A DNA stretch of 64,000 bases. Source: Geodermatophilus tzadiensis. Lineage in GTDB: Bacteria; Actinomycetota; Actinomycetes; Mycobacteriales; Geodermatophilaceae. Under the pieces are notes generated by a model, which worked only from the letters and a program-made list of their open reading frames with translations, was not told the origin of the DNA and searched no databases. Shown piece after piece: positions 34,922 through 43,667 of the stretch (position 1 is its first letter; every line of letters starts with the position of its first letter). The stretch covers positions 124,001-188,000 of the forward strand of contig NZ_PVTG01000001.1 in NCBI RefSeq assembly GCF_003002915.1, read 5' to 3'. The position numbers were made by a program, and so were the translations under genes.

Positions 34922-36322
34922 ATGAGCGACGTGCCGTTCGGCTTCGGCCTCCCCGACCGCGACCCCGAGCGCCGCGACCAGCCCGGGCAGGACCCGTTCG
35001 GCTTCGGCGCGCTGTTCGGGTTCGGCGGCCCCGGCGGCGCCGGCGCCGGCACGCCGGAGGAGCTGCTGGGCAAGATGCCGCTGTTCGCCGAGCTGCAGAA
35101 GCTGATGAACTGGTCGGGCGGCCCGGTGAACTGGGACCTCGCGCGCCAGGGTGCGATCAGCTCGCTGGCCACCGGCACGCAGCCGACGTCGGAGGCCGAG
35201 CGGGCCGCCGTCGCGGAGGCCCTCCGGCTGGCCGACCTGTGGCTGGACCAGGCCACCGACCTCCCCTCCGGGGTCGAGCGCACGCTGGCGTGGTCGCGCG
35301 TGGAGTGGGTCGAGCAGACGCTGCCGGCGTGGAGCGCGCTGATCGACCCGCTCGCGGAGAAGGTCGTCGCGGCGATGACCGGCGCGCTGCCCCAGGAGGC
35401 CATGGCCATGGCCGGGCCGCTGGCTGGGATCATGGGCCGCATGGGCGGGCTGATGTTCGGCGCCCAGGTCGGCCAGGCCTTCGGCCGGCTGGCCGGCGAG
35501 GTGCTCACCGGCACCGAGGTCGGCCTCCCGCTCGCCCCGGCCGGCACCGGCGTGCTGGTGCCGCAGAACGTCGCCGAGTTCGCCGGCGGCCTCGACCGCC
35601 CCGCCGACGAGGTCCGGCTGTTCCTCGCGCTGCGCGAGGCCGCCTCCCTGCGGCTGTTCGCGCACGTGCCGTGGCTGCGCCAGCAGCTGCACGACGCCGT
35701 CCACGCCTACGCGCGCGGCATCACCATCGACCGCGAGGCCATCGAGCGCGGCCTGCAGGACGCGATGGGGTCGATGGGCGGCGGTTTCGACCCGTCGAAC
35801 CCCGAGGCCGTCCAGGAGCTGCTCGGCAGCGGGCTGCTCGAGCCCGAGGAGACGCCCGAGCAGCAGATGGCGCTGCGCCGGTTGGAGACGCTGCTGGCCC
35901 TGGTCGAGGGCTGGGTGGACGCCGTCGTCGCGGACGCGGCGGGCGAGCGGCTGCCCGGCCACGGCGCGCTGGCCGAGACGATGCGCCGCCGGCGGGCCTC
36001 CGGCGGCCCCGCCGAGCAGACCTTCGCCACCCTGGTCGGCCTGCAGCTGCGCCCGCGGCGGCTGCGCGACGCCGCGACGGTGTGGGGCGCCATGGCACAG
36101 CGGTACGGCACCGCCGAGCGCGACCGGCTCTGGTCGCACCCCGACCTGCTGCCCACCTCCGACGACCTCGACGAGCCGATGGACTTCGTGGCCCGCCAGG
36201 GGGTCGACGACGAGCTGCGCCGGCTCACCGCGGACGACGCCGCGCCGACCGACACCGACACCGACACCGACGGCGCGGACGGCGTGGACGGCCCCGCGGA
36301 CGGGGACGGCACCCCTCGCTGA
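34922..36322 (+). CDS. Zinc-dependent metalloprotease-like protein (DUF2342)
   Basis: A 466-residue actinobacterial protein. The first 45 residues are Gly/Phe/Pro rich. The middle carries a helix-rich domain with REAASLRLFAHVPWLRQQL, the position where the family has its proposed metal-binding helix, and GRMGGLMFGAQVGQAFGRLAGEVL. The C-terminus is acidic with a short Asp-Thr repeat (DTDTDTD) and looks disordered. The annotated peptidase activity is based on fold similarity. It starts without a leader. Confidence 0.88.
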   Translation: MSDVPFGFGLPDRDPERRDQPGQDPFGFGALFGFGGPGGAGAGTPEELLGKMPLFAELQKLMNWSGGPVNWDLARQGAISSLATGTQPTSEAERAAVAEALRLADLWLDQATDLPSGVERTLAWSRVEWVEQTLPAWSALIDPLAEKVVAAMTGALPQEAMAMAGPLAGIMGRMGGLMFGAQVGQAFGRLAGEVLTGTEVGLPLAPAGTGVLVPQNVAEFAGGLDRPADEVRLFLALREAASLRLFAHVPWLRQQLHDAVHAYARGITIDREAIERGLQDAMGSMGGGFDPSNPEAVQELLGSGLLEPEETPEQQMALRRLETLLALVEGWVDAVVADAAGERLPGHGALAETMRRRRASGGPAEQTFATLVGLQLRPRRLRDAATVWGAMAQRYGTAERDRLWSHPDLLPTSDDLDEPMDFVARQGVDDELRRLTADDAAPTDTDTDTDGADGVDGPADGDGTPR

Positions 36323-36329
36323 GGCGGCC

Positions 36330-36926
36330 TCAGTCGACCAGGTCGTCGGCGCCCTCGTCGCCGGAGCCGTCCTCGGCGGCCTCGGCGCGTGCGGCCTCGA
36401 CGCCCTCGAGGAAGCCGCGGGCGCGCTCCGCGCGCGGGTAGCGGGCCACCAGCGCCCAGAAGCGGGCGTCGTGGCCGGCCTCGACCAGGTGTGCCAGCTC
36501 GTGCACCAGCACGTAGTCGACGACGTACTCGGGCATCGAGCGCAGCCGGCTGGAGAGCCGGATGGTGCCGTCGGACGGCGTGCAGGAGCCCCACCGCCGC
36601 TGCTGGTTGTCCACCCACCGCACGCTGGCCGGCCGCGGGACGCCGTCGAGGTGCGCCGCCGACAGCGCCTCGGCCCGCGCCATGAGCTCGGCGTCCCCAC
36701 CCAGCGACCGGCGGCGCCGCTCCTCGCGGGTCTGCAGCTTGGCCACCATCTGCGCCACCCAGCGCCGCTCCTCGGCGGGGGTGAACGCCGCCGGGATGAG
36801 CACGATCGTGCGGCCCGACTCCCGGTAGGCGGTCACCGTGCGACGGCGGCGCGCACTGCGGCGCACCTCGACCGGCCCGAGTGCGGAGACGGGGCCGCGC
36901 GAGGAGTCGGAGGTCGTTCCGGGCAC
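36330..36926 (-). CDS. YgjP-type HELAH metallopeptidase (M48-like)
   Basis: A 198-residue protein with the zinc motif HELAHL and the preceding [17 protein letters not shown] segment that defines the YgjP/DUF45 family; a later histidine in GHDARFWAL completes the site. The GTG start is taken because a TACGGT box lies six bases upstream, giving a leaderless message. It converges with the DUF2342 gene, seven bases apart. Its substrates are unknown. Confidence 0.85.
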   Translation of the reverse strand: MPGTTSDSSRGPVSALGPVEVRRSARRRRTVTAYRESGRTIVLIPAAFTPAEERRWVAQMVAKLQTREERRRRSLGGDAELMARAEALSAAHLDGVPRPASVRWVDNQQRRWGSCTPSDGTIRLSSRLRSMPEYVVDYVLVHELAHLVEAGHDARFWALVARYPRAERARGFLEGVEAARAEAAEDGSGDEGADDLVD

Positions 36927-37298
36927 GACAGGACCGTAGTTCCCGGTCGCCGCCGATGCGCCGGGGGGAGGCACCCGCTCGGGTACGAGTCGCACGGACG
37001 GTGGACACCCGCGGCCCGGACACGGCGTGGGCGGTGTCCACAGCACCGCCCACGCGTCCGTGCAGGTGGCGGGCGTGCGACCCGCGGCTGACCGGCAGGT
37101 GGCCGCCGTCCGTCCCCCGGCCACGCACAGCGACACGCCGACGGGTCCCCACGTGCTCCACAGGTTCGTCCACAGGCTGTGGGTACGCCGCCGGGAGCAC
37201 CCCGCCGGTGGCGCCGGGCGGACCGGACCGTCCGGGTAGCGTTCCCCGGCGACGGCGCCCGGGGCGGGTGCCGAGCGGACCGACCAGGAGGAGGCACC
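36927..37298. other. Divergent intergenic stretch with DnaA-box-like sequences
   Basis: No gene is seen in these 372 bases. They contain GTGTCCACA (37034), TCGTCCACA (37066+100, at 37166), TGCTCCACA (37154) and, inverted, GTGTCCACC (37000-37008), near matches to the actinobacterial DnaA box TTGTCCACA. Promoters of both flanking genes must also lie here; TACGGT at 36938-36933 serves the minus-strand gene. Confidence 0.35.
36933..36938 (-). promoter_or_regulatory. Leaderless -10 box of the YgjP-type gene
   Basis: TACGGT on the minus strand ends six bases before the GTG at 36926. Confidence 0.5.
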
Positions 37299-37451
37299 GT
37301 GGCGGAGAGCTACAACGGCTACTGCGTGAAGTGCAAGGAGAAGCGGGACTTCGACGGCGAGGTCAAGGTCAGCGAGTCCGGCCGCCGCATGGCCCAGGGC
37401 ACCTGCCCGGTCTGCGGCACCAAGATGAACCGGATCCTCGGCAAGGCCTGA
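37299..37451 (+). CDS. DUF5679 zinc-ribbon small protein
   Basis: A 50-residue protein with two CxxC pairs, CVKC near residue 9 and CPVC near 36, that should form one zinc ribbon. The family is common in actinobacteria and has no assigned role. A strong AGGAGGAGG site precedes the GTG. A hairpin repeat follows directly after the stop. Confidence 0.85.
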   Translation: MAESYNGYCVKCKEKRDFDGEVKVSESGRRMAQGTCPVCGTKMNRILGKA

Positions 37452-37455
37452 GAAC

Positions 37456-37512
37456 GGACCCCTCTGCCCCCCACCACTCGCTCCGCTCGTGGCGGGGCCC
37501 TGCGGAGGGGCC
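37456..37512. repeat. Hairpin repeat family, copy (b)
   Basis: Begins four bases after the DUF5679 stop: GGACCCCTCTGC, a CCCCCCACC and CTCGCTCCGCTCG core, then GCGGAGGGGCC. It is related to the elements at 2227 and 63902 and probably ends transcription. Confidence 0.6.
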
Positions 37513-37610
37513 ACGGACGGCGGCGCCCTGCACGCCGGGGCGCCGCCGTCGTCGTCCCGGCCTGTGGACGACGCCAGCGCGGGGGACCGCCGCGCTGGCA
37601 GCCTGCGCCG

Positions 37611-38732
37611 GTGTCCGACGCCACCCACCCCCTCCTCCCGCCGGGGACGCCGCTGCTGCGGCGCTCGGCCGACGCCCTGCAGGTCGGCGGCATCGACGGC
37701 GCCGACGGCCTGCTGGTCGGCGCCGATCCCGACGCGGTCAGGGCCCTGCTGCGCGGCCTGGACGGCCGCCGGGCGCAGCGGGCGGTCCTCGCCGACGCCG
37801 GCGCGGCGGGCCTCGACCCCGGGTCGGTCACCGACCTGCTGGCGGCCCTGCGCGTCGCGGGCGCGCTGGTCGACCTGGAGGCCGCCGACCTGCTCGCCGC
37901 CGACGCCGGCCCGGCCGCCACGGTCCGCACCGCCGCCGAGCTGGCCGCCGCCCGCGACGGCACCGGCTCCTCGCGCTGGCACGCCCGCCGCGGCGCCTCC
38001 GTGGTGGTGGAGGGCGCCACCCGCGTCGGCGTCCCGGTGGCGGTGCTGCTGGCCGCCAGCGGCGTGGGGCGGGTGAGCGTGCGCGACGCCGGGGTGGTCA
38101 CCGCGGGCGACGCCGTCCCCGGAGGGCTGGCCGCCGGCGACGAGGGACGGCCGCGCACCGCGGCCGCCGCCGACGCGGTCCGCCGCGCCGCGCCGCTCAC
38201 GGATCTGCGGCCGCCGGCACCGGGCGCGCGTCCCGACCTCGTGGTCCTCGCCCGGCCCTGGGCCGCCTCCGACCCGTTGGTGGCCGGGTTGCGCGATGCC
38301 GGCGTGGCGCACCTGGTGGCCGCCGTGCGCGGGGAGACCGGGGTGGCCGGCCCGCTGGTGGTGCCGGGCGTGACCAGCTGCCTGCGCTGCGCCGACCTGC
38401 ACCGGCGCGACGCCGACCCGGCCTGGCCGGTGCTGGCCGCGCAGCTGACCGCCGCCGACGGGCCGCCGAGCGGCGCCGCGCTCACCTGCTGGGCCACGGC
38501 GCTGGCCGCCACGCAGCAGGCGCTGGCCTACCTCGACGGCAGCGGCAGCCCGGCGGCGCTCTCGGCTGTGGTCGAGCTGCGCCCGCCGGACCTGGCCCCG
38601 CGGCTGCGCCGGTGGCCACCGCACCCGGGCTGCGGGTGCACCGGGGCGCCCCGGCCGCCCACCGCGCCGGGCGAGGACGTCCCCGGCTCCGTCAGCGGCC
38701 CGGGCGCTGCGCAGGGGACAATGGCCCGGTGA
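37611..38732 (+). CDS. ThiF/cyclodehydratase-like protein with degenerate nucleotide loop
   Basis: A 373-residue protein. The N-terminal 120 residues resemble the peptide-clamp-like part of ThiF-type cyclodehydratase proteins; residues about 125-300 resemble an E1 Rossmann domain ([33 protein letters not shown]), but the ATP-binding GxGxxG is changed to [25 protein letters not shown] and HPGCGC give paired cysteines, probably a zinc site. No precursor peptide or partner YcaO gene is near. The homologue in M. tuberculosis also sits before the ABC1 kinase gene. GTG is the start; the end overlaps the kinase gene by four bases. Confidence 0.78.
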   Translation: MSDATHPLLPPGTPLLRRSADALQVGGIDGADGLLVGADPDAVRALLRGLDGRRAQRAVLADAGAAGLDPGSVTDLLAALRVAGALVDLEAADLLAADAGPAATVRTAAELAAARDGTGSSRWHARRGASVVVEGATRVGVPVAVLLAASGVGRVSVRDAGVVTAGDAVPGGLAAGDEGRPRTAAAADAVRRAAPLTDLRPPAPGARPDLVVLARPWAASDPLVAGLRDAGVAHLVAAVRGETGVAGPLVVPGVTSCLRCADLHRRDADPAWPVLAAQLTAADGPPSGAALTCWATALAATQQALAYLDGSGSPAALSAVVELRPPDLAPRLRRWPPHPGCGCTGAPRPPTAPGEDVPGSVSGPGAAQGTMAR

Positions 38733-40063
38733 GCGACGACGCACAGGGGATCCCCAGGGGCTCGATCTCGCGCACCGCGCGACTGGCCTCGCTGCCCCTG
38801 GGCGCCGCCGGGCGGGCCACGCTCGGGATCGGCAAGCGGCTGTCGGGCCGCCCCCAGGAGGCGGTGACCGCCGAGCTGCAGCAGCGCACCGCCGAGCAGC
38901 TGTTCGCCGTGCTCGGCCAGCTCAAGGGCGGGGCGATGAAGCTCGGCCAGACGCTGTCGGTCTTCGAGGCCGCCGTCCCCGACGAGGTGGCCGCCCCCTA
39001 CCGCGAGGCGCTGGTCAAGCTGCAGGAGGAGGCGCCGCCGATGCCGGTGCGCACCGTGCACGCGGTGCTCGCCCAGCAGCTCGGCGGCACCTGGCGCACC
39101 CGGTTCCGCGAGTTCGACGACCAGCCGGCGGCCGCGGCCAGCATCGGCCAGGTGCACCGCGCCACCTGGCGCGACGGCCGCGAGGTCGCCGTCAAGATCC
39201 AGTACCCGGGCGCGGCCACCGCGCTGATGGCCGACCTCAACCAGCTCGCCCGCTTCGCCCGGCTGTTCGCCGCCCTCTTCCCCGGGCTGGACGTCAAGCC
39301 GCTGATCGCCGAGCTCAAGGCGCGGGTGGTCGAGGAGCTCGACTACGGGCTGGAGGCCGACGCGCAGCGCCAGTTCTCCGCGGCCTACGCCGGCGACCCC
39401 GAGATCGTGGTGCCGCGAGTGGTGGCCAGCGCGCCCAAGGTGATCGTGTCGGAGTGGCTCGAGGGCCTGCCGCTGTCCCGTGTGATCGCCGAGGGCACCC
39501 GCGAGCAGCGCGACCGGGCCGGCCACCTGATGGCCGTGCTGCACTTCTCCGCGCCCACCCGGGCCCGCCTGCTGCACGCCGACCCGCACCCGGGGAACTT
39601 CCGGCTCGTCGAGGGCGACCGGCTCGGCGTCATCGACTTCGGCGCCACCGCGCGGCTGCCCGACGGGCTGCCCGAGCCGATCGGCCGCCTGGTGCGCTGG
39701 GCGCTGGAGGGCCGCGCCGAGGACGTGCTGACCGACCTGCGCGGCGAGGGCTTCGTGCTCCCCGGGGTGGAGGTGCACGCGCAGGGCGTCCTGGACTACC
39801 TGCGGCCGATGCTCGAGCCGATCGAGCGCCACGGCTTCCGCTTCACCCGGAAGTGGATGCAGGAGCAGGCCGCCCGGCTCGCCGACCCGCGCAGCGAGGC
39901 CAACCGGCTGGGGCGCCAGCTCAACCTGCCGCCGGCCTACCTGCTCATCCACCGGGTGACCATCGGGTCGATCGGCGTGCTGTGCCAGCTCGACGCCGCC
40001 GCCGACTACCGCAGCGTGCTGGAGGAGTGGCTGCCCGGCTTCGTGCCCGACCGGACGCCGTGA
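38729..40063 (+). CDS. ABC1/UbiB-type atypical kinase
   Basis: A 444-residue protein. The KxGQ motif is in [13 protein letters not shown], the Ala-rich nucleotide loop in [12 protein letters not shown], the lysine in VAVKIQYPG, the catalytic loop in [11 protein letters not shown] and the metal motif in [13 protein letters not shown]1 proteins support isoprenoid-quinone or lipid metabolism through ATPase-like activity. The GTG overlaps the ThiF-like gene (GTGA). A GACAAT box six bases before the GTG might also give a separate leaderless message. Confidence 0.93.
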   Translation: MSDDAQGIPRGSISRTARLASLPLGAAGRATLGIGKRLSGRPQEAVTAELQQRTAEQLFAVLGQLKGGAMKLGQTLSVFEAAVPDEVAAPYREALVKLQEEAPPMPVRTVHAVLAQQLGGTWRTRFREFDDQPAAAASIGQVHRATWRDGREVAVKIQYPGAATALMADLNQLARFARLFAALFPGLDVKPLIAELKARVVEELDYGLEADAQRQFSAAYAGDPEIVVPRVVASAPKVIVSEWLEGLPLSRVIAEGTREQRDRAGHLMAVLHFSAPTRARLLHADPHPGNFRLVEGDRLGVIDFGATARLPDGLPEPIGRLVRWALEGRAEDVLTDLRGEGFVLPGVEVHAQGVLDYLRPMLEPIERHGFRFTRKWMQEQAARLADPRSEANRLGRQLNLPPAYLLIHRVTIGSIGVLCQLDAAADYRSVLEEWLPGFVPDRTP

Positions 40064-40069
40064 CGCGAG

Positions 40070-40114
40070 GAGGCCGGGCTCCCGACGCACCGGGAGCGTC
40101 GGGAGCCCGGCCTC
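40070..40114. terminator. Bidirectional hairpin terminator after the ABC1 kinase gene
   Basis: A perfect 19-base-pair stem (GAGGCCGGGCTCCCGACGC and its complement) with a seven-base loop, between two convergent genes. It is the longest perfect hairpin in the window. Confidence 0.85.
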
Positions 40115-40148
40115 GGCCGGTGGGACCCCTGCGGTAGCGGGTCCTCGA

Positions 40149-40313
40149 TCAGCGGACGGCGGCGCTGGCGCGCGCGGCACGCCGGGTGGCGTACTCGGCG
40201 CGCCGGGCCCACCGGCGGGCGGCCAGGAGCCGGCGCGCCCGTCCGGCGGCATCGGCCTCGGCACGCAGCTCGCTGAGCCGTGCGGTCGCCAGGTCGTACT
40301 CGTACGTGGTCAT
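40149..40313 (-). CDS. Small Arg/Ala-rich helical protein downstream of whiB7
   Basis: A 54-residue protein (TTYEYDLATARLSELRAEADAAGRARRLLAARRW) that should form one long basic amphipathic helix. The ATG has a GAGGAAG ribosome site. It lies 80 bases after whiB7 on the same strand and may be part of that transcript. No function is recognised. Confidence 0.6.
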   Translation of the reverse strand: MTTYEYDLATARLSELRAEADAAGRARRLLAARRWARRAEYATRRAARASAAVR

Positions 40314-40393
40314 GTCGCTTCCTCGGTGCTCGTCGGGCGTCGGTGCCCGCTCGGACTGCAGGTGTCGGTGCTGGTCGAGGTGCCGCCCGCCGC

Positions 40394-40741
40394 TCACGCG
40401 GCGACGACCTTGCGGGGACGACCCCGCGGGCGCTTGCGCGGGATGACCGCACCCCGCTCGAAGATCTCGCCGCCCCAGACGCCCCACGGCTCGCCGCGGT
40501 CGAGCGCACCGGCCAGGCAGGCGTCGCGGACCGGGCAGTCGCCGCAGAGGACCTTGGCCTGCTCCAGCTGCGCCGGGCTCTCGGCGAACCACAGGTCGGG
40601 GTCCTCGGTCCCGCGGCAGGGCAGGGGCCGCCGCACCGGTGCCGGGGCCAGGGGCGTGTGCGGCGTCCGCGGGGTGGCACCGCCGGTCCGGGGGAGCCCG
40701 GGTCGGCGGTGGGACGTCGGGCGCTCGATCGTCTGTAGCAC
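40394..40741 (-). CDS. whiB7: WhiB7 antibiotic-resistance regulator
   Basis: A 115-residue Wbl protein. Cys42, Cys66, Cys69 and Cys75 bind the [4Fe-4S] cluster, GVWGGE is at 87-92 and the C-terminal RGRPRK is an AT-hook, the mark of WhiB7. In the family it binds sigma-A and AT-rich DNA upstream of -35 boxes to induce resistance genes when translation is blocked. The GTG has a GAGGAGGAG site upstream. Its leader, about 570 bases, contains an AT-rich promoter, a leader peptide gene and a hairpin attenuator. uvrD2 lies upstream on the same strand, as in mycobacteria. Confidence 0.93.
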   Translation of the reverse strand: MLQTIERPTSHRRPGLPRTGGATPRTPHTPLAPAPVRRPLPCRGTEDPDLWFAESPAQLEQAKVLCGDCPVRDACLAGALDRGEPWGVWGGEIFERGAVIPRKRPRGRPRKVVAA

Positions 40742-40827
40742 TGCCGCTCCTCCTCGTACTCGTCGTCTGCGCGGCCGGCGGGGGCCCGCCGACCGGGTGG
40801 TCGGGGCCGGGTGCCGCGGAGATGACA

Positions 40828-40864
40828 GAGGCCGCGGATCCCGGGGTTCGGGTTCCGCGGCCTC
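40828..40864 (-). terminator. Attenuator hairpin in the whiB7 leader
   Basis: On the minus strand, GAGGCCGCGGA pairs with TCCGCGGCCTC (11 base pairs), extended by an inner CCCG/CGGG stem, and is followed by the pyrimidine-rich TCTGTCATCTCC. It begins 19 bases after the leader-peptide stop codon and ends 86 bases before the whiB7 start. This position fits an intrinsic terminator that is bypassed when translation of the leader peptide is disturbed. Confidence 0.65.
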
Positions 40865-40883
40865 GAGGAGGACCGTCGAGCGG

Positions 40884-41234
40884 TTAGCTCTGCGGTCTCC
40901 CCGGGGGGTGGTTCCCGAGGGTGTGGTGCGTGTTCTCGATGTCGGTGCGCTGGTCGGCGACGGCCACGACGCCGGTGCCGAGGACGCCGGTGCCGAAGAC
41001 GCGGGTGCCGAACACGTCGGTGCCGGGCAGGGCGGCGGTGGGCAGACCGGTCCCCTGGGCCGGGGCGGTGGGCGCGACGACGGCGGTGCCGGTGAGCTCG
41101 AACGGCGTCATCGACCGCACGACGGCGTACCGCGGACGAGCGGTGGGCACGACGACGGCCGGGGCCGGACGCGCGGCGAGGGCACCCGGGCCGGTGACCC
41201 CGGCGGGGGTGCAGATCGACGGAGTGCTGATCAC
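40884..41234 (-). CDS. Leader peptide gene upstream of whiB7 (116 residues)
   Basis: The frame starts at GTG after a strong GGGAGGAGGGGG ribosome site and keeps strong third-position GC bias, so it is probably translated. The protein is rich in Thr, Pro, Val and Ala and has a run of near-repeated pentads (GTDVF, GTRVF, GTGVL, GTGVV) at about residues 71-90. A rare AGA codon lies four codons before the TAA stop. The stop is 19 bases before the attenuator hairpin. In other actinobacteria whiB7/wblC leaders contain an upstream frame whose translation controls attenuation, and this is likely its role; the peptide itself resembles nothing I know. Confidence 0.6.
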   Translation of the reverse strand: MISTPSICTPAGVTGPGALAARPAPAVVVPTARPRYAVVRSMTPFELTGTAVVAPTAPAQGTGLPTAALPGTDVFGTRVFGTGVLGTGVVAVADQRTDIENTHHTLGNHPPGRPQS

Positions 41235-41320
41235 GGGTACCCCCTCCTCCCGGGGTCGGAGCCGCGGTCGGGCCGGGCTCGGTCTGGCGCGCCCGAGGGG
41301 TCCCGTCAGGCGCAGATCGG

Positions 41321-41360
41321 ACAGTAGGGGCCCGCGCGTCCGGGCCGCAATCGAATTAAC
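41321..41360 (-). promoter_or_regulatory. whiB7 promoter with AT-rich WhiB7 site
   Basis: On the minus strand: GTTAATTCGA, directly followed by the -35-like TTGCGG (41350-41345), an 18-base spacer and the -10 TACTGT (41326-41321). An AT-rich block just upstream of -35 is the WhiB7 binding layout and is otherwise rare in this GC-rich window. It implies autoregulation. Confidence 0.65.
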
Positions 41361-41426
41361 GACGGCGTCCTCCGGCCGCGGGACGCGCGCTCCGGCGACC
41401 GCCCCGTCAGGACGGTGCGTGAGGGC

Positions 41427-43469
41427 TCAGTCGCCGACGGTCGCCAGGACCTCGTCGCCGTAGAGCTCGAGCTTGCGCGCCCCGACGCCGGGCAGCCCCG
41501 CCAGCTCGCGGGTGCTGGTGGGCCGGGCCTCGGCGATCGCCTGCAGGGTGGCGTCGCTGAAGACGACGTAGGCCGGCACGGAGGCGGCCTGCGCGGTGGT
41601 GCTGCGCCAGGCGCGCAGCCGCTCGAACAGCTCCCCCGCCTCGCCCTCGAGCACCACCTTGGCCTTCTTGGCCTTCCGGGCCACGGGCACCGCCGACGGC
41701 GTGCTGCCGGGCACCAGGCCCTCGAGGAACCGGCTGCGGGAGCGGGGCCGGCGCGCCCCGGGGTTGCGCACCAGCGACCAGGACAGGGTGAGCTGCTCGC
41801 GGGCGCGGGTCACGGCGACGTAGAGCAGCCGCCGCTCCTCCTCCACCGCCTCCGGCCGAGCCAGCGACTGCGCGATGGGCAGCACGCCGTCGACCAGGCC
41901 CACGACGAACACGGCGTCCCACTCCAGGCCCTTGGCGGCGTGCATCGAGGCCAGCGTGACGCCCTGCACCGTCGGCGCGTGCTGCGCGTCGGCCCGCTCG
42001 GCCAGGTGCGCGACGAACCGCGGCAGGTCGGTGGTCGGGTCCTCGGCGACCAGGTCGACGGCGAGGTCGACCAGCGCGGCCAGCGACTGCCACCGGTCGC
42101 GCGCCGCTCCGCCGGCCGGCGGGCGGTGCTCCACCCAGCCGGTGGAGGCGAGCACGTCGCGGACCGTGGGGACCAGCGCCCCGGGCTCGCTGCCCCCGGC
42201 CGCCGCGCCGCGGAGCAGGACGACGGCCTCGCGGACCTCCGGCCGTTCGAAGAAGCGCTCCCCGCCCTTGAGCACGTAGGGCACCCCGGCGTCGGCGAGC
42301 GCCGACTCGTACACCTGCGACTGGGCGTTGATCCGGAACAGCACCGCGATCTCCGACGCGGGCGTCCCGGCCTCGACCAGGGCGCGGCAGGCCTGGGCGA
42401 CCGCGGCGGCCTCGGTGGGTTCGTCGGCGTGCTCGAGGAAGCGCGGCGCCGGGCCCTCGGCGCGCTGGCCGAGCAGCCGCAGGCCGGGCAGCCCCTTGCG
42501 CGGCGGCGCCTGTCCGATGAGCTTGTTGGCCAGGGCGACGACCTGCGGCGTGGACCGGTAGTCGCGCTCGAGCTTGACCACCTCGGCGTCGGGATAGCGG
42601 TCGGCGAAACCCAGCAGGTGGTCGGGGTCGGCGCCGGTGAAGGAGTAGATGGTCTGGTTGGGGTCACCGACCACGCACACGTCGGCCCGGCCGCCCAGCC
42701 ACGCGTCGAGCAGCCGCTGCTGCAGCGGGTTGACGTCCTGGTACTCGTCGACGACGAAGTGCCGGTACTGCCCGCGCACCTGCCGGGCGACGTCCGGGTG
42801 CTCCTCCAGCGCGAACGCGGTGACCAGCAGCAGGTCCTCGAAGTCGAGGGCACCGTCGCGCTGCTTGGCCGACTCGTAGGACGCGTACACCCGCGACACG
42901 GTGTCGGCGTCGAACGGCGGCTCGCGGCCCGCGGCCTGCGCCCGCTTGGCGTAGTCCTCGGGCGTGGCCAGCGTCGTCTTGGCCCACTCGATCTCGCTGG
43001 CGAGGTCGCGCAGGCTGGTGCGGTCGGTGGTCAGCCGGTTGCGGGTCGCCGCCGAGGCGACCACGCGCAGCTTGTTCTCGACCAGCGGCGGCATCGGCCC
43101 GCCCAGCACCCGGGGGGCGAAGTAGCGCAGCTGGCGCATCGCCGCGGCGTGGAAGGTGCGGGCCTGCACGCCACCGACACCGAGCCCGGCCAGCCGGGTG
43201 CGCAGCTCCCCCGCCGCGCGGGCGGTGAAGGTCACCGCCAGCACCTGCTCGGGCACGAAGGCACCGGTGTGCACGCCGTAGGCGATGCGGTGGGTGATCG
43301 TGCGGGTCTTGCCGGTCCCGGCGCCGGCGAGGATGCACACCGGCCCGCCGACCGCCTGCGCCGCCGTCCGCTGCTCCTCGTCGAGCCCGGCCAGCACCGC
43401 CTCGGCACCGGCGGTCGAGGGCGCCGGGGCGCTCCCGGCACGCCCGGGGGCGTCGGCTGTCTGCGGCAT
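41427..43469 (-). CDS. uvrD2: ATP-dependent DNA helicase UvrD2
   Basis: A 680-residue superfamily 1A helicase. Motif I is LAGAGTGKTRT, motif II VDEYQDVNPLQ, motif III GDPNQTIYSFTGA, motif IV DYRSTPQVV, motif V VTLASMHAAKGLEWDAV and motif VI YVAVTRAREQLTLSW. The last 80 residues form an HRDC domain (FERLRAWR, ELAGLPGVGARKLELYG). Mycobacterial UvrD2 has a tetracysteine motif between motor and HRDC; here that region (PVARKAKKAKVVLEGEAG) has no cysteine. The ATG has GGAGGACC upstream. It is divergent from the mycoredoxin gene. Confidence 0.94.
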   Translation of the reverse strand: MPQTADAPGRAGSAPAPSTAGAEAVLAGLDEEQRTAAQAVGGPVCILAGAGTGKTRTITHRIAYGVHTGAFVPEQVLAVTFTARAAGELRTRLAGLGVGGVQARTFHAAAMRQLRYFAPRVLGGPMPPLVENKLRVVASAATRNRLTTDRTSLRDLASEIEWAKTTLATPEDYAKRAQAAGREPPFDADTVSRVYASYESAKQRDGALDFEDLLLVTAFALEEHPDVARQVRGQYRHFVVDEYQDVNPLQQRLLDAWLGGRADVCVVGDPNQTIYSFTGADPDHLLGFADRYPDAEVVKLERDYRSTPQVVALANKLIGQAPPRKGLPGLRLLGQRAEGPAPRFLEHADEPTEAAAVAQACRALVEAGTPASEIAVLFRINAQSQVYESALADAGVPYVLKGGERFFERPEVREAVVLLRGAAAGGSEPGALVPTVRDVLASTGWVEHRPPAGGAARDRWQSLAALVDLAVDLVAEDPTTDLPRFVAHLAERADAQHAPTVQGVTLASMHAAKGLEWDAVFVVGLVDGVLPIAQSLARPEAVEEERRLLYVAVTRAREQLTLSWSLVRNPGARRPRSRSRFLEGLVPGSTPSAVPVARKAKKAKVVLEGEAGELFERLRAWRSTTAQAASVPAYVVFSDATLQAIAEARPTSTRELAGLPGVGARKLELYGDEVLATVGD

Positions 43470-43667
43470 GCGCAGGTCCTCCAGGGGGCTGTGTCCTCGG
43501 GTGGGGCGGTCGGTCGGGAGACCGTCGCCGAGTCTCCCAGCCCGGGACGACAGACGGCGGGGACACCCCGGGGCTGGGGACGGCGGACGCGGCCGGGGAA
43601 GCTCCGCACCGCCCGCGGCGTTGCACCGGGCCGAGCGACCGCTCCCCCGACTCCCTGGAGGACCCGA

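Noticed and set aside
36330-38744. Long minus-strand frame across the DUF5679, ThiF-like and YgjP-type genes
   Set aside because: Only its last 199 codons show the HELAH peptidase; the rest is antisense to supported genes.
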